From positions 1 through 52,166 of the forward strand of contig CACMRF010000007.1 in NCBI GenBank assembly GCA_902615995.1: a stretch of DNA of 52,166 nt, given 5' to 3'. Numbering within the stretch: the stretch's first letter is position 1; the number at the start of each line of letters is the position of its first letter. The notes beneath the pieces were generated by a model that was not told the DNA's origin, did no database searches, and saw only the letters and a program-made list of their open reading frames with translations. The stretch comes from an uncultured SAR116 cluster alpha proteobacterium (GTDB lineage Bacteria; Pseudomonadota; Alphaproteobacteria; Puniceispirillales; Marisalimonadaceae). Made by a program: the position numbers and the translations under genes. Positions 1 through 9,860 of this stretch are shown one piece after another.

Positions 1-1
1 G

Positions 2-325
2 AATAATTTTAAACTCACAAATAATGCAGCTACTAGAATTAAAGAGCTTCAAAAAAACGAAGAAATTGGCTCTTTATTTCGTATTTCAGTTCTTGGTGGT
101 GGATGTTCAGGGTTTCAATATGATTTTTCTTTTACAAAAGAAATAAATCATGACGACATTACCTTTTGTGATTTTGATGTAAATTATTTAATTGATAAAA
201 CATCAATTGAATTTATTAAAGAAGGTAGTTTAGATTTTGTTGAAGAATTAGGTGGTTCTTTTTTCAAAATTGAAAACCCTAATTCAACTGCTAATTGTGG
301 ATGTGGTACTAGTTTTTCTATTTGA
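2..325 (+). CDS. erpA: A-type iron-sulfur carrier protein (ErpA/IscA family), 5' end missing
   Basis: The reading frame is open from the window edge to a TGA at 323-325, giving 107 residues without the start. The three cysteines of A-type Fe-S carriers are present: one in a GGGCSGF motif about 40 residues in, and two in a C-terminal CGCG motif. Family members bind an Fe-S cluster and pass it to apo-enzymes in the cytosol. The HesB-like length and C-terminal CGCG are typical; only the first few residues should be missing. xthA follows after 6 bases, suggesting co-transcription. ErpA rather than IscA is inferred from the lack of an isc/suf neighbourhood in view. Confidence 0.85.
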   Translation, partial: NNFKLTNNAATRIKELQKNEEIGSLFRISVLGGGCSGFQYDFSFTKEINHDDITFCDFDVNYLIDKTSIEFIKEGSLDFVEELGGSFFKIENPNSTANCGCGTSFSI

Positions 326-331
326 TTTAAA

Positions 332-1087
332 ATGTATATATCCAGTTTTAATGTCAATTCTATCAATGCAAGAATAAATAACTTGATTGATTATCTTAAT
401 AATCACCCAATAGATGTAATTCTATTGCAGGAAATAAAATCAGTTGAAGAAAATTTTCCTTATAAAACTATTGAAGATCTTGGATATAATATCTATGCAA
501 ATTGTCAAAAATCTTATAATGGTGTTGCTGTCTTAAGTAAATTTGAGATGACTAATCCAAAATTTAGTTTTTTTGAAGATACTCAAGCCAGATTTTTAGA
601 AGTAGATATATTAGATTATAAAATAATTTGTGTTTATGTACCTAATGGAAATCCTGTAAATACTGAAAAATACACTTATAAGTTAGATTGGTTAGAAAAT
701 TTTTATTCCTATTGCAAATCACTAGTTAAAACCAATAAAAAAATTGTCATTGGAGGGGATTTCAATATAATTCAATCAAACCTTGATTGTTATAATGAGG
801 ATGATTGGACTGATGATGCTCTGTTTACAATAGAAGTTAAAAAAAAATTAAGACAAATTTTACACCTAGGTTTTCATGATTCCTTTAGAGCAAAAAACAG
901 TTCGAAAAAAGCATTTAGTTATTGGGATTATCAAAGTGGTGCCTGGCAGAAAGATAACGGTATTAGAATTGATCTAATATTATTAACATCAAGTGTTATG
1001 GACGAATTAAAAAATTCTGGTATACACAAAGATGTTAGAGGACAAACTAAACCAAGTGACCACACACCAGTATGGATCGAATTATGA
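332..1087 (+). CDS. xthA: Exodeoxyribonuclease III (XthA)
   Basis: This 251-residue protein is an exonuclease-endonuclease-phosphatase fold enzyme that repairs abasic sites and trims 3' ends. It shows the family motifs in order: an N-terminal SFNVNSINAR segment, LLQEIKS with the metal-binding Glu, a GGDFNI motif in the middle with the catalytic Asp/Asn, and a C-terminal SDHTPVWIEL with the catalytic Asp-His. The length is within the usual 250-270 residues. The start codon is 6 bases after the Fe-S carrier stop, so translation may be coupled. It runs convergently into the ilvD-like gene with an 8-base gap. Confidence 0.93.
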   Translation: MYISSFNVNSINARINNLIDYLNNHPIDVILLQEIKSVEENFPYKTIEDLGYNIYANCQKSYNGVAVLSKFEMTNPKFSFFEDTQARFLEVDILDYKIICVYVPNGNPVNTEKYTYKLDWLENFYSYCKSLVKTNKKIVIGGDFNIIQSNLDCYNEDDWTDDALFTIEVKKKLRQILHLGFHDSFRAKNSSKKAFSYWDYQSGAWQKDNGIRIDLILLTSSVMDELKNSGIHKDVRGQTKPSDHTPVWIEL

Positions 1088-1095
1088 TATTTATG

Positions 1096-2943
1096 CTACA
1101 AATATTTATTTTTTGGTTTAAATGAATTAGAAACACTTTTCCTTGGATTATGAACCCAAACTTTACCATTAGGGTGCATTCCAGCACCATAAACAGCTGA
1201 TACTGCTAAATTTCTCATTCTAGCTAATAAACGGGTATCTACTTCTCCAACTAAAGGATGAATTCCACCATTTTTCTCTAATTCATCTTTCCATTTTTTT
1301 TCTCTAGATAAAAATGTTTCTTTATCTAAAAGTTCAACACAATTAAGTTCATTTGTATTCAAATTTGCTTCAATTGTGTCACCCTCTTCAACTAAAGCAA
1401 TTGGTCCACCTAAAGCAGCTTCAGGACCAACATGACCAATAACTAAACCAACAGAACCACCAGAAAATCTAGCATCTGTCATTAAAGCTAATGTTATATC
1501 TCTTTCTCTACATAAGGTAGTAATTCTAGAGGTTGGATCCAACATTTCTGGCATGCCAGGTGCACCCACGGGTCCTTCATACCTTACAATAATCATATCT
1601 AAGTCATTAAAAAAATCGGAATTATTATCTAATTTTTCTAGCAGTTTTTTCTCGCCATTAAATATTCTTGCTTTCCCTTTGAAAATATTATTTTCAAGCC
1701 CTCTTTCAACACCAGCTAATTTCAGTATAGCAGTATTTTCAGGTGATAAATTTCCACCAAGAAGTCTTAATCCACCAGTTTTTTTGAATGGGTTCTTAAC
1801 ATGATATATTACTTCATTGTCAGGGCTATCTGGATTTAATCTTAATACTTGTTCATTTAGTGTTTCCCCTGTACAAGTTAAAGTATCACCATTTAATAAT
1901 CCGGAATCCAGTAAGTTTTTAATTATAACCTGGATGCCCCCTTTTTCATCAATATCAACCATAGAGTATTTACCAAAGGGTCTAGCATCTATAACTACTG
2001 GAACAATATTTTGAGATAAATCATTAAACTCTTTCATATTCATAATGTCTCTTTCAAAATCAGAATATCCTGCTGATCTAGCAATTTCAGGAGCATGAAG
2101 TAAAACATTCGTTGAACCACCTACTGCCATAGAAACAATCATTGCATTTCTTATTGATTCTCTAGTTACTAAATCACGTGGTTTAATATCCTCTTTAATC
2201 ATATTAACAAGAAAATCTACTAATTCATTTGGAAAGACTTTTAACCTTCTAGGGTCATCAGAAGCTGGTGAAACCATATGGAGAGGCTGCATACCAACAA
2301 CAGCTATAAATGTCTGCATGGTATTGTAGGTAAACATACCTCCACAACTACCATAACCAGGACAAGATTCTTTAGCTATCCTACATTTTAAGTCTTCATC
2401 ATCACTTCCTGCTAATTGAAAACTTGATATTATATCTAACGGTTCTTTTGTTATAGAATCAGTTCCTGGTCTAATAGTTCCATCTGACATTATAATTGCA
2501 GGTCTGTTATGCTCTAACAAAGCCGATAAAGTACCAACAGGAGGTTTGTCACATGCAACTACAGCAATCGTTCCTTCTAAACCACTAGCACTTAAATGTT
2601 CACAAATAGCATCATTAGTGACTTCTCGACCAATAAGAGAATATCGCATTTCACGTGTACCATTTCTCATTCCGTCTGATGTTGCAATTGTAAACTCTGG
2701 AGCAACAAGCCGCATTTTGAAGTTACTATTTTTTTCATCAATTCTATTTTTAAGGGCATCATGAATTGTATCAACTTTTAGTTTTACTCCTAAATAACAT
2801 TGTGAGTCTCCACCATTTCCAATAACACCAACAGATGGATTATGAATATAATCAAGGTTAGTTCCTAGTTCTCTTGCAATTCCAAATGTTTGAGCGTTTC
2901 TTCCAGGATTTTTATCTATTAAAACTGATTTATTTTTTTTCAT
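1096..2943 (-). CDS. ilvD: IlvD/Edd-family dehydratase, probable dihydroxy-acid dehydratase
   Basis: A 615-residue member of the IlvD/Edd family of Fe-S dehydratases. Cluster-ligand cysteines are visible in CDK (within ACDKPPVGTL) and GSCGGMFT, with a further Cys in the N-terminal GNGGDSQCYLG stretch. The C-terminal DARFSGGSVG and IGHVGPEA motifs are family signatures. Dihydroxy-acid dehydratase makes the 2-keto acids for valine and isoleucine. The wording of the motifs (CDKPPVG instead of the more usual CDK-x-x-PG) leaves a sugar-acid dehydratase possible. The ATG at 2943 is chosen because a GGAG lies 8 bases before it; an in-frame TTG at 2955 overlaps that ribosome-binding site. valS lies immediately upstream on the same strand. 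Confidence 0.8.
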   Translation of the reverse strand: MKKNKSVLIDKNPGRNAQTFGIARELGTNLDYIHNPSVGVIGNGGDSQCYLGVKLKVDTIHDALKNRIDEKNSNFKMRLVAPEFTIATSDGMRNGTREMRYSLIGREVTNDAICEHLSASGLEGTIAVVACDKPPVGTLSALLEHNRPAIIMSDGTIRPGTDSITKEPLDIISSFQLAGSDDEDLKCRIAKESCPGYGSCGGMFTYNTMQTFIAVVGMQPLHMVSPASDDPRRLKVFPNELVDFLVNMIKEDIKPRDLVTRESIRNAMIVSMAVGGSTNVLLHAPEIARSAGYSDFERDIMNMKEFNDLSQNIVPVVIDARPFGKYSMVDIDEKGGIQVIIKNLLDSGLLNGDTLTCTGETLNEQVLRLNPDSPDNEVIYHVKNPFKKTGGLRLLGGNLSPENTAILKLAGVERGLENNIFKGKARIFNGEKKLLEKLDNNSDFFNDLDMIIVRYEGPVGAPGMPEMLDPTSRITTLCRERDITLALMTDARFSGGSVGLVIGHVGPEAALGGPIALVEEGDTIEANLNTNELNCVELLDKETFLSREKKWKDELEKNGGIHPLVGEVDTRLLARMRNLAVSAVYGAGMHPNGKVWVHNPRKSVSNSFKPKNKYL

Positions 2944-2956
2944 AATGCACTCCAAT

Positions 2957-5584
2957 TTAATTTGATATTATCTCATTTATTTCTTTAATTTTAGTTAAAA
3001 ATTGTTTTTTTAAATTTTCATTTTTTACAATAACCTCTTTAGGTGCCTTATCTAAAAATGACACATTGGATAACAGCTTCTCAATTTTAGTTAAATCTTC
3101 TTCAGCTTTATTTCTCTGTTCAATTAGCAGTTTTATTTGATTTTCATCTAAATTATTAGATTGTTTTTCAATCCCTAAAATAAATTTTTCTGTTTGAACA
3201 TAATCTAAATTATCTTCGAGAAACTTATTGTCATTTACATAAATAATTTCATTTAATTTTCCAATATGTTGAAGTAAAAAATCATTTTTTTTGACTAATT
3301 CAATATATTTCAAATTATTTGATTTGATATGAATTTTTAAAGTATTTTTAAATGAAACTTTATTTTTAACTCTGTAAGCTCTTAATGCAGTTATTATATT
3401 AATCAACTGTTCAACTGATAAATCTACAACATCTAATTTAAACTTTTTTGGCCAACTTGATGTTATCAGCATTTCACTATCATCAAAAAACTTTAAATTT
3501 AACTCTTCTGTTAAATATGGTTTTATGGGATGCAATAACTTCAAAACTGATTTCATTATAAACGAAGATACATATTTAACTTCATTTATATCTTCTGAAA
3601 CTTTTGACTTAAAAACTGGTTTTAAGAATTCTAAATACCAATCACAATAATCTCCCCAAACAAATTTATAAATGCTATCAGAGTACTCATTAAATTTGTA
3701 GTTGATCATGGCTTTCTCTACATTATCATATACATCAATAAGTTTGTTTAATATCCAAATATTAATTGGTAATTTAATATCACTAAGATTTATATCCTGA
3801 AAATTATAGCAATCATTTAGTTTTAAATATTTACATGCATTAATTATTTTAGTTGAAAAATTTCTGTAGCCAATAATTCTTTCTTCTGATAATTTAATGT
3901 CTCTACCTTGTGCGGCCATTGCACAAAGAGTGAACCTTAAAGAATCAGTGCTATATTTTTCTAATAAATCTAATGGGTCCATCACATTCCCCTTTGACTT
4001 AGACATTTTTTGCCCTTTTTCATCTCTAACCAAAGCATGAATGTAAACTTCTTTAAATGGAGATAAACCTTTCATAAAATGAATACCCATCATCATCATT
4101 CTAGCTACCCAAAAAAATATTATATCAAACCCCGTTACCAAGACATCTGATGGGTAATATTTTTTTAATAAATCACTTTCTTCAGGCCAATTAAGTGTTG
4201 AAAACGGCCATAAAGCAGAAGAAAACCATGTGTCTAAAACATCTTCATCTTGCTTTAGTAAAACTTTTTTTCCATAAAGTAGGTCAGCAGATTTCTGGGC
4301 ATCTTTAGAGTTTTCAGCAACAAATACTTTATTATCTGGCCCGTACCACGCTGGTATCCTATGCCCCCACCAAAGTTGCCTCGATATACACCATGGCTGA
4401 ATATTTTCCATCCAGTCAAAAAAAGTGTTTTCCCAACTCTTCGGCACAAATTTAGTTTCACCAGATTTTACAGACTCTAAAGCAGGTTTTGCTAATGCTT
4501 CTGCATTAACATACCATTGATCCATAAGCCAAGGCTCAATAATTGTGCCTGATCTATCACCATGAGGGACAACATTAATAATTGTTTCTATCTTTTCAAT
4601 TAAATTATTTTGGTTTAATAATTTTACAATTTTTTCTCTTGCAACAAATCTATCTAATCCTTCGAATTCAGGTGGAACATTTTTATTTAAAAATCCATTT
4701 TGGTCAAATATATTTATATTTTTTAAACCATGCCTCTTGCCAACCTCAAAGTCATTGAAGTCATGAGCGGGAGTAATTTTTACTGCGCCAGTTCCTTTAT
4801 CAATTTCAGTATAATTATCTGATATTATTGGAATTCTTCTATTTACAATTGGTAAAATTAAATTTTTTCCAATAAATTGATTATATCTTTCATCTTTAGG
4901 ATTTACAGCAACCGCAACATCCCCTAACATAGTCTCTGGCCTTGTTGTTGCGACAACTATAAACTCTTTTGTATTTTCTAATGAATATTTAATATACCAA
5001 AATTGACTTTCCATTTCTCTTTGCTCTACTTCTAAATCAGAAATAGCTGTTAACAGTTTTGTATCCCAATTTACTAACCTTTTATCTTTATAAATTAAAC
5101 CTTCGTTAAAGAGTTTTACAAAAACCTTTTTAACTGCAGATGACAAGCCATCATCCATAGTAAATCTTTCTTTATCCCAATCTGGAGAAGCTCCAAGTGC
5201 CCTAAGTTGATTAGTAATTTGACCTCCAGAATGTTCTTTCCATTCCCATACTTTATTTAAAAACTCATCTCTACCAATGTCTCTTCTATCAATACCTTTT
5301 TCATTTAATTGCCTTTCAACAACCATTTGAGTAGCAATGCCAGCATGGTCTGTTCCTGGTTGCCATAGAACATCACGACCTTTCATACGAAAATACCTAA
5401 TTAAAATATCTTGAAGAGTAAAAGTTAATGCATGCCCAATATGTAGCGAACCCGTAACATTTGGTGGAGGCATCATTATAGTATATGGTTCTTTTTTACT
5501 ACTTACTTCAGCTTTAAAACAACCATTTTCAACCCAACGATTATACCACAATTTTTCATAATCTTTATGATTAAATATATCCAT
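2957..5584 (-). CDS. valS: Valyl-tRNA synthetase
   Basis: A class I aminoacyl-tRNA synthetase of 875 residues that charges tRNA-Val. The HIGH-type motif appears as PPNVTGSLHIGHAL near residue 40, and the KMSKS loop as GQKMSKSKGNVMDP in the middle. A C-terminal coiled coil (the ValRS arm, rich in Lys/Glu/Asn) ends the protein. The ATG at 5584 follows the tolC stop by 10 bases and has a TAGG upstream; the frame also has a TTG at 5614 inside tolC, which is less likely. In many alphaproteobacteria a DUF2497 gene separates tolC and valS; it is absent here. Confidence 0.96.
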   Translation of the reverse strand: MDIFNHKDYEKLWYNRWVENGCFKAEVSSKKEPYTIMMPPPNVTGSLHIGHALTFTLQDILIRYFRMKGRDVLWQPGTDHAGIATQMVVERQLNEKGIDRRDIGRDEFLNKVWEWKEHSGGQITNQLRALGASPDWDKERFTMDDGLSSAVKKVFVKLFNEGLIYKDKRLVNWDTKLLTAISDLEVEQREMESQFWYIKYSLENTKEFIVVATTRPETMLGDVAVAVNPKDERYNQFIGKNLILPIVNRRIPIISDNYTEIDKGTGAVKITPAHDFNDFEVGKRHGLKNINIFDQNGFLNKNVPPEFEGLDRFVAREKIVKLLNQNNLIEKIETIINVVPHGDRSGTIIEPWLMDQWYVNAEALAKPALESVKSGETKFVPKSWENTFFDWMENIQPWCISRQLWWGHRIPAWYGPDNKVFVAENSKDAQKSADLLYGKKVLLKQDEDVLDTWFSSALWPFSTLNWPEESDLLKKYYPSDVLVTGFDIIFFWVARMMMMGIHFMKGLSPFKEVYIHALVRDEKGQKMSKSKGNVMDPLDLLEKYSTDSLRFTLCAMAAQGRDIKLSEERIIGYRNFSTKIINACKYLKLNDCYNFQDINLSDIKLPINIWILNKLIDVYDNVEKAMINYKFNEYSDSIYKFVWGDYCDWYLEFLKPVFKSKVSEDINEVKYVSSFIMKSVLKLLHPIKPYLTEELNLKFFDDSEMLITSSWPKKFKLDVVDLSVEQLINIITALRAYRVKNKVSFKNTLKIHIKSNNLKYIELVKKNDFLLQHIGKLNEIIYVNDNKFLEDNLDYVQTEKFILGIEKQSNNLDENQIKLLIEQRNKAEEDLTKIEKLLSNVSFLDKAPKEVIVKNENLKKQFLTKIKEINEIISN

Positions 5585-5594
5585 TAAACAATGC

Positions 5595-6884
5595 CTAAAA
5601 GTTATATTTTCCAATATCTATCAAAAGTTTGTACTTATTAAGCAATTGATCAGATTTACTTTTTAATAATCGTACTTCTGAATTCATAAGGTCAACTTCT
5701 ATATCTAAAACATCCAATAAAGTTCTTAATCCAAACTCTTCTTCTTTTTTTACACCATTTAAAGCTAACTTAGATGCATTATATTCTTTATTAGCAGCAA
5801 TGACGCTAAAATCAGAATTTATATAATTGTTATATAAAGAAAGAGTTTTTAATTTACTTACTCTAGTTAATTCTTTTTCTTCCTCTAAAATACTATTATA
5901 ATCATCATCTAAGCTTAAGATTAGAGATGTTTCAGATTTATTTCTTAATAGTGAAGATTTAAATGTGAGTATTGTTCCATAGCTTGAATAATCATTAACT
6001 GAAGAATTAGAATCAGATTCACTATTTTTTAAATAAAAATCCAAATCTAATGATGGGTAACTATTTGCTAATTGTTTAGCTTTCAAAAGTTCAGCGTTTT
6101 TCTTAGCCAATGTAATGTTCAAGATGTTTAAGTTACTATTAAGAGCTAAACTTTCAGCTTCTTTAATTGACTTAGGAAGAGAATACTTAAATTCAGGTAA
6201 AATCATTTTTTTTAAATTAAAATCTTCTCCGATTAGACTTTTAAATTCATTCACATAGTTAAGTTGTTCAGTCTTACTTGTAGCTAACTCATATTCAGAT
6301 CTTGCCAGTCTTGCCTCAGCTTCAGACACTGTCGTTGGTGTAATAGTTCCTGCTGAAAGCTTTAATTTTGCTGCTTTAACTGCAGTTTTGAACCTGTTAA
6401 CATTAGATACTCTTAGATCTAAAATTTTGTTAGAGTTATAAACATTTAGATAACTTGTCAGTGTATTAATAAATAAATTTTGTTTAGCCAAAAGAAGATT
6501 ATTAGAAGCTATTTTTTTATTATTTAAAGCGATTTCTACACTCTTATCAGTGAAACCAAAATCAATTAAAGTTTTATCTAAACTTATAGTATTGACAGTT
6601 GTTTTCTGATCTACATAATCACCAATGTTATCTGATTTTTTATTATCTAATGTCAGTGAACTAGTAAAATCTAAATTCCAGTCTTTATTTGAATAAGCAT
6701 TACTAATCAAATTAGTTTTAGAGTTTAATAAAAATTCATTTTTTTTAATCATATTACTATTTGAAAAAGCTTTTTTATAAGCGTTCGAAAATGAAAAATT
6801 TTCATCAGCTTTTATTTTAAAACTTAAACAAATTAAAAAGATAATGAAAAAAAATGAGAATGAAGATGTTATTTTTTTTTGCAT
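5595..6884 (-). CDS. tolC: TolC-family outer-membrane efflux/secretion channel
   Basis: A 429-residue TolC-like protein. It begins with a signal peptide (charged MQKK, a hydrophobic Phe/Ile-rich core, cleavage near KADENF). Two long alpha-helical repeats follow, with TolC-type phrases such as KTLIDFGFTD and EARLARSEYELA. Such proteins form the trimeric outer-membrane duct of tripartite efflux pumps or type I secretion. It lies between pcm and valS, an order seen in many alphaproteobacteria. It starts 5 bases after the end of the methyltransferase gene, so the two are probably one transcript. Confidence 0.9.
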   Translation of the reverse strand: MQKKITSSFSFFFIIFLICLSFKIKADENFSFSNAYKKAFSNSNMIKKNEFLLNSKTNLISNAYSNKDWNLDFTSSLTLDNKKSDNIGDYVDQKTTVNTISLDKTLIDFGFTDKSVEIALNNKKIASNNLLLAKQNLFINTLTSYLNVYNSNKILDLRVSNVNRFKTAVKAAKLKLSAGTITPTTVSEAEARLARSEYELATSKTEQLNYVNEFKSLIGEDFNLKKMILPEFKYSLPKSIKEAESLALNSNLNILNITLAKKNAELLKAKQLANSYPSLDLDFYLKNSESDSNSSVNDYSSYGTILTFKSSLLRNKSETSLILSLDDDYNSILEEEKELTRVSKLKTLSLYNNYINSDFSVIAANKEYNASKLALNGVKKEEEFGLRTLLDVLDIEVDLMNSEVRLLKSKSDQLLNKYKLLIDIGKYNF

Positions 6885-6889
6885 ATAGA

Positions 6890-7543
6890 TTAAAAATTAA
6901 ATTTTTGGTTTTTTTTGAAACCGTCAAAAACTGGTACGTAAGCATCAAATAAATATTTTTTCGTAAATTCTTTACCATATCTTTGATACTTAGTTGCTTT
7001 TCCAATATTACCTTCTTTAATTTCAACAGCAACTAATCTACCATTTTCAGAAAGTTGATTTAAAATTTCATTAGGAACATGATTTACTCCACCTTCAATA
7101 ATTATACAATCGTAAGGTTGTTGATCAGAATATCCATTTTCAATTTTAGCTTTAATAAAAACAACGTTGTTTACTTGAAGTTTAATCAATATATCTGAAG
7201 AAAAATCATAAAAACTTTTTATAGATTCAATTCCAATAACTGTATCACATAAATATGATAAAATCACAGAGTTATAACCAACTCCACTACCAATTGTTAA
7301 GACAGTATCATCTTTAGATATATTTAGACTCTGAATTAAACGGGCGCTAATCATAGGATTTAGTAAGAATCTATTTTTTGTTAAATTAATATTAACATCC
7401 AAGTAACATTGATTTATATTTTTTTTATTAACAAAAATTTCTCTAGGAACTTTCAAAAAAGCGTCAATGAGATTGAGGTTAATAATCTTGTTTGGTTTTA
7501 ATTGACAATCAACCATATTTTTTCTTAAAAAACTGAAATCCAT
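6890..7543 (-). CDS. pcm: Protein-L-isoaspartate O-methyltransferase family protein
   Basis: A 217-residue class I methyltransferase of the isoaspartyl-repair type. The SAM-binding motif I is seen as TIGSGVGYNSVIL, followed by an acidic GIES motif II and DCIIIEGG. An N-terminal MVDCQLKPN region matches the alphaproteobacterial Pcm-like proteins that precede tolC. The family repairs isoaspartate in aged proteins, but these shorter alphaproteobacterial versions are only assumed to have that activity. It is the first gene of the pcm-tolC-valS-ilvD minus-strand run, and its promoter should lie in the 130-base gap before tRNA-Cys. Confidence 0.82.
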   Translation of the reverse strand: MDFSFLRKNMVDCQLKPNKIINLNLIDAFLKVPREIFVNKKNINQCYLDVNINLTKNRFLLNPMISARLIQSLNISKDDTVLTIGSGVGYNSVILSYLCDTVIGIESIKSFYDFSSDILIKLQVNNVVFIKAKIENGYSDQQPYDCIIIEGGVNHVPNEILNQLSENGRLVAVEIKEGNIGKATKYQRYGKEFTKKYLFDAYVPVFDGFKKNQKFNF

Positions 7544-7672
7544 AATAATACCAAATATTGTCCTTAATATTTATATCAAAAATTTAATGATTTAAAGTCT
7601 TTATTTATAAATACTTTTTTTATTAAAAAGACATTCTTGTTAATTATAAGGAATTGTTTTATAAGATGGTAT

Positions 7673-7746
7673 GGCCCGATGGCAGAGTGGTGATGCAGCG
7701 GCCTGCAAAGCCGTTAACAGCGGTTCGATTCCGCTTCGGGCCTCCA
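7673..7746 (+). tRNA. tRNA-Cys (GCA)
   Basis: A complete cloverleaf can be folded: acceptor GGCCCGA pairs with TCGGGCC, the discriminator is T as expected for tRNA-Cys, and CCA is encoded at 7744-7746. The anticodon loop CTGCAAA gives GCA, and the T-loop GGTTCGATTCC is standard. selD starts only 8 bases after the encoded CCA, so tRNA and selD are almost certainly co-transcribed, and tRNA 3' processing would release a nearly leaderless selD message. Confidence 0.96.
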
Positions 7747-7754
7747 AATGTAAA

Positions 7755-9860
7755 ATGAATAACAGTTCAAAAAAACAAATTGAAAAAGACTTAGTTCTAA
7801 TTGGTGGTGGCCATTCCCATTTAAATGTTTTGAGATCATTTTCAATGGATAAAATTGATGGATTAAGAATAACTTTAATTTCTGATGTATATGAAACTCC
7901 CTATTCTGGAATGTTGCCTGGCTTTGTTGAAAATCATTATTCTTTAAATGAAATTCAAATTGATTTATACAAAATTTGTTATCATGGAAATTTTAGGTTT
8001 ATAAATTGTAAAGTTAATAAAATTGATGGTAATAAAAATCTAATATATTTTAAAAATAGACCACCTTTAAGTTTTGACTACTTGTCAATAAATATTGGTA
8101 TTAACAATGATACAAGAAAAATAAAAAATGCAGATAAATATGCCCTAAGATTAAAACCTATATCTAAAATAAACTATGATGAAATCATTAACAATTTAGA
8201 AGGCAAGAAGATAGGTATAATTGGATCAGGACCTGCAGGAGTAGAAATTAGTTTAGCATTGAAAAAAAGATATAATGAAATTGATATATTTTTATTTACT
8301 GGAAAAAGTGGATTGATGAGCAATTATTCAAACTCTAGCAAAAATTCAATTTTAAAGAACCTTAGGGAAGCTAATATTAATGTAATATTAAAAGATGAAG
8401 TATCAGAGGTAAGTAAAAATAAAATTATTACCAAATCATCTAAAGTTTATTTAATTGACAATGCAATTTTATCAACAAATGGAGTTCCCCCAAAATGGTT
8501 AAAAAAAACTAACTTAGTATTATCCAGTGAAGGTTTCATACAAACAAATAATAAACTTCAAACAAATTTTAATCATATATTTGCATCTGGTGATATTATT
8601 AATTTTTCAAATAGAAGTTTAACAAAATCAGGTGTTTATGCCGTAAAATCTGGATCAGTATTAACAAAAAATATTAGAAATACTATCCTTGGCAAACCAT
8701 TAGTTAATTACCATCCTCAAAAATATTATTTATCCATAATTGGTTTATCAAACGGAAAAGCTTTAGCTTACAAATATAAATTACATTTTACATCAAAACT
8801 AATTTTAAATTTAAAGAAATATATTGATTTAAAATTTATAAATAAATTTAAATTATATAATAAAATAGATTACAAAAATAATATCATGGATTGTAAGGGG
8901 TGTGCATCAAAAGTAAATTTAACAACTTTAAAATCCTCACTTCCTAAAAATATCACCAAGCCCTCTGAAGATGCCAGTCAAATAACTAAAGGAAGTCCAT
9001 ATGTTAACTCAATAGACATGATAACATCAATTGTTTCAGATCCATTCGTTCTTGGTAAAGTATCAGCCAATCATGCGTTAAGTGATATTTATGCAAGTTT
9101 TGCAAAACCTTTGTCTGCATTAATGATTCTACAACTTCCAAAATCCTCACAAAGTATTCATTCTGAAGATTTAAAACAAATTCAAGAAGGAGCAAAATTA
9201 GTTTTAAATGAAAATTCATGCATATTGTCAGGAGGACACACAATGATCGGTCAAGATGAAAATCCTGTAATAGGATTTTCAATTGTTGGCAAGAAATTGA
9301 AAAGATCAAATAAAAAAATTAATAATCATGATGTGGTAATATTAACAGAGAAACTAGGAACAGGAATAATTTTTGCTGGCGTCAACTCAAACGTAATTAG
9401 TAGTAAATACATAAAGAATGTTAGCAAACAATTAGAAAATGGAAATATTAAATTAGGCAAAATATTAAATCAAATCAATCCTTTAGAAGCCACGGATATT
9501 ACTGGTTTTGGTTTAGGAAACCATTTAGTTAACTTAATTAACAGAAATAAAAATATTAAAGGTATTACCATTTTAAAAGATAAAATTAAATTATTTGAAG
9601 GTGTAAATGAGTGTCTGCGAAAAAATGTAAATTCTTCATTTTATGAACAAAATTTTAATTATGGAAAAAATAAAATTTTCTTTAATAATAATGATTTAAT
9701 AAATAAAATATTTTTTGATCCACAAACTGTGGGTGGTATAGCATTAATAATTTCTCAAAAAAGTTATTTAAAAATAAAAAATATTTTAGAAAAAAATGAG
9801 ATTGTATTTAGTAAAATTGGTTATATAGACAATTCACATAGTCATTTAAGAGTTATTTAA
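7755..9860 (+). CDS. selD: Selenide, water dikinase fused to an NADH-dehydrogenase-like domain
   Basis: A 701-residue two-domain protein. Residues about 10-340 form an FAD/NAD(P) disulfide-oxidoreductase domain (GGGHSH near residue 17, a second nucleotide motif GIIGSGPAGVEIS near 155, and a C-terminal FASGDI). From about residue 375 it is selenophosphate synthetase, which makes selenophosphate from selenide and ATP. The active-site motif CKGCASK carries Cys380 and Cys383, so a cysteine rather than selenocysteine form. The ATG at 7755 is chosen; the frame stays open back through tRNA-Cys, which cannot be coding. The stop overlaps the mnmH start (TAATG), matching use of selenophosphate for tRNA 2-selenouridine. 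The flavin domain may reduce a selenium precursor (inference). Confidence 0.95.
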   Translation: MNNSSKKQIEKDLVLIGGGHSHLNVLRSFSMDKIDGLRITLISDVYETPYSGMLPGFVENHYSLNEIQIDLYKICYHGNFRFINCKVNKIDGNKNLIYFKNRPPLSFDYLSINIGINNDTRKIKNADKYALRLKPISKINYDEIINNLEGKKIGIIGSGPAGVEISLALKKRYNEIDIFLFTGKSGLMSNYSNSSKNSILKNLREANINVILKDEVSEVSKNKIITKSSKVYLIDNAILSTNGVPPKWLKKTNLVLSSEGFIQTNNKLQTNFNHIFASGDIINFSNRSLTKSGVYAVKSGSVLTKNIRNTILGKPLVNYHPQKYYLSIIGLSNGKALAYKYKLHFTSKLILNLKKYIDLKFINKFKLYNKIDYKNNIMDCKGCASKVNLTTLKSSLPKNITKPSEDASQITKGSPYVNSIDMITSIVSDPFVLGKVSANHALSDIYASFAKPLSALMILQLPKSSQSIHSEDLKQIQEGAKLVLNENSCILSGGHTMIGQDENPVIGFSIVGKKLKRSNKKINNHDVVILTEKLGTGIIFAGVNSNVISSKYIKNVSKQLENGNIKLGKILNQINPLEATDITGFGLGNHLVNLINRNKNIKGITILKDKIKLFEGVNECLRKNVNSSFYEQNFNYGKNKIFFNNNDLINKIFFDPQTVGGIALIISQKSYLKIKNILEKNEIVFSKIGYIDNSHSHLRVI

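Noticed and set aside
1553-2764. Several plus-strand open frames inside the ilvD-like gene
   Set aside because: They are antisense shadows of a clear enzyme gene and match no protein pattern.
7671-7754. Longer N-terminus for SelD starting within tRNA-Cys
   Set aside because: The tRNA is complete and canonical; the ATG at 7755 gives the usual start of the flavoprotein domain.
8886-8900. Selenocysteine in SelD
   Set aside because: The active-site codons are TGT (Cys); no in-frame TGA is present.
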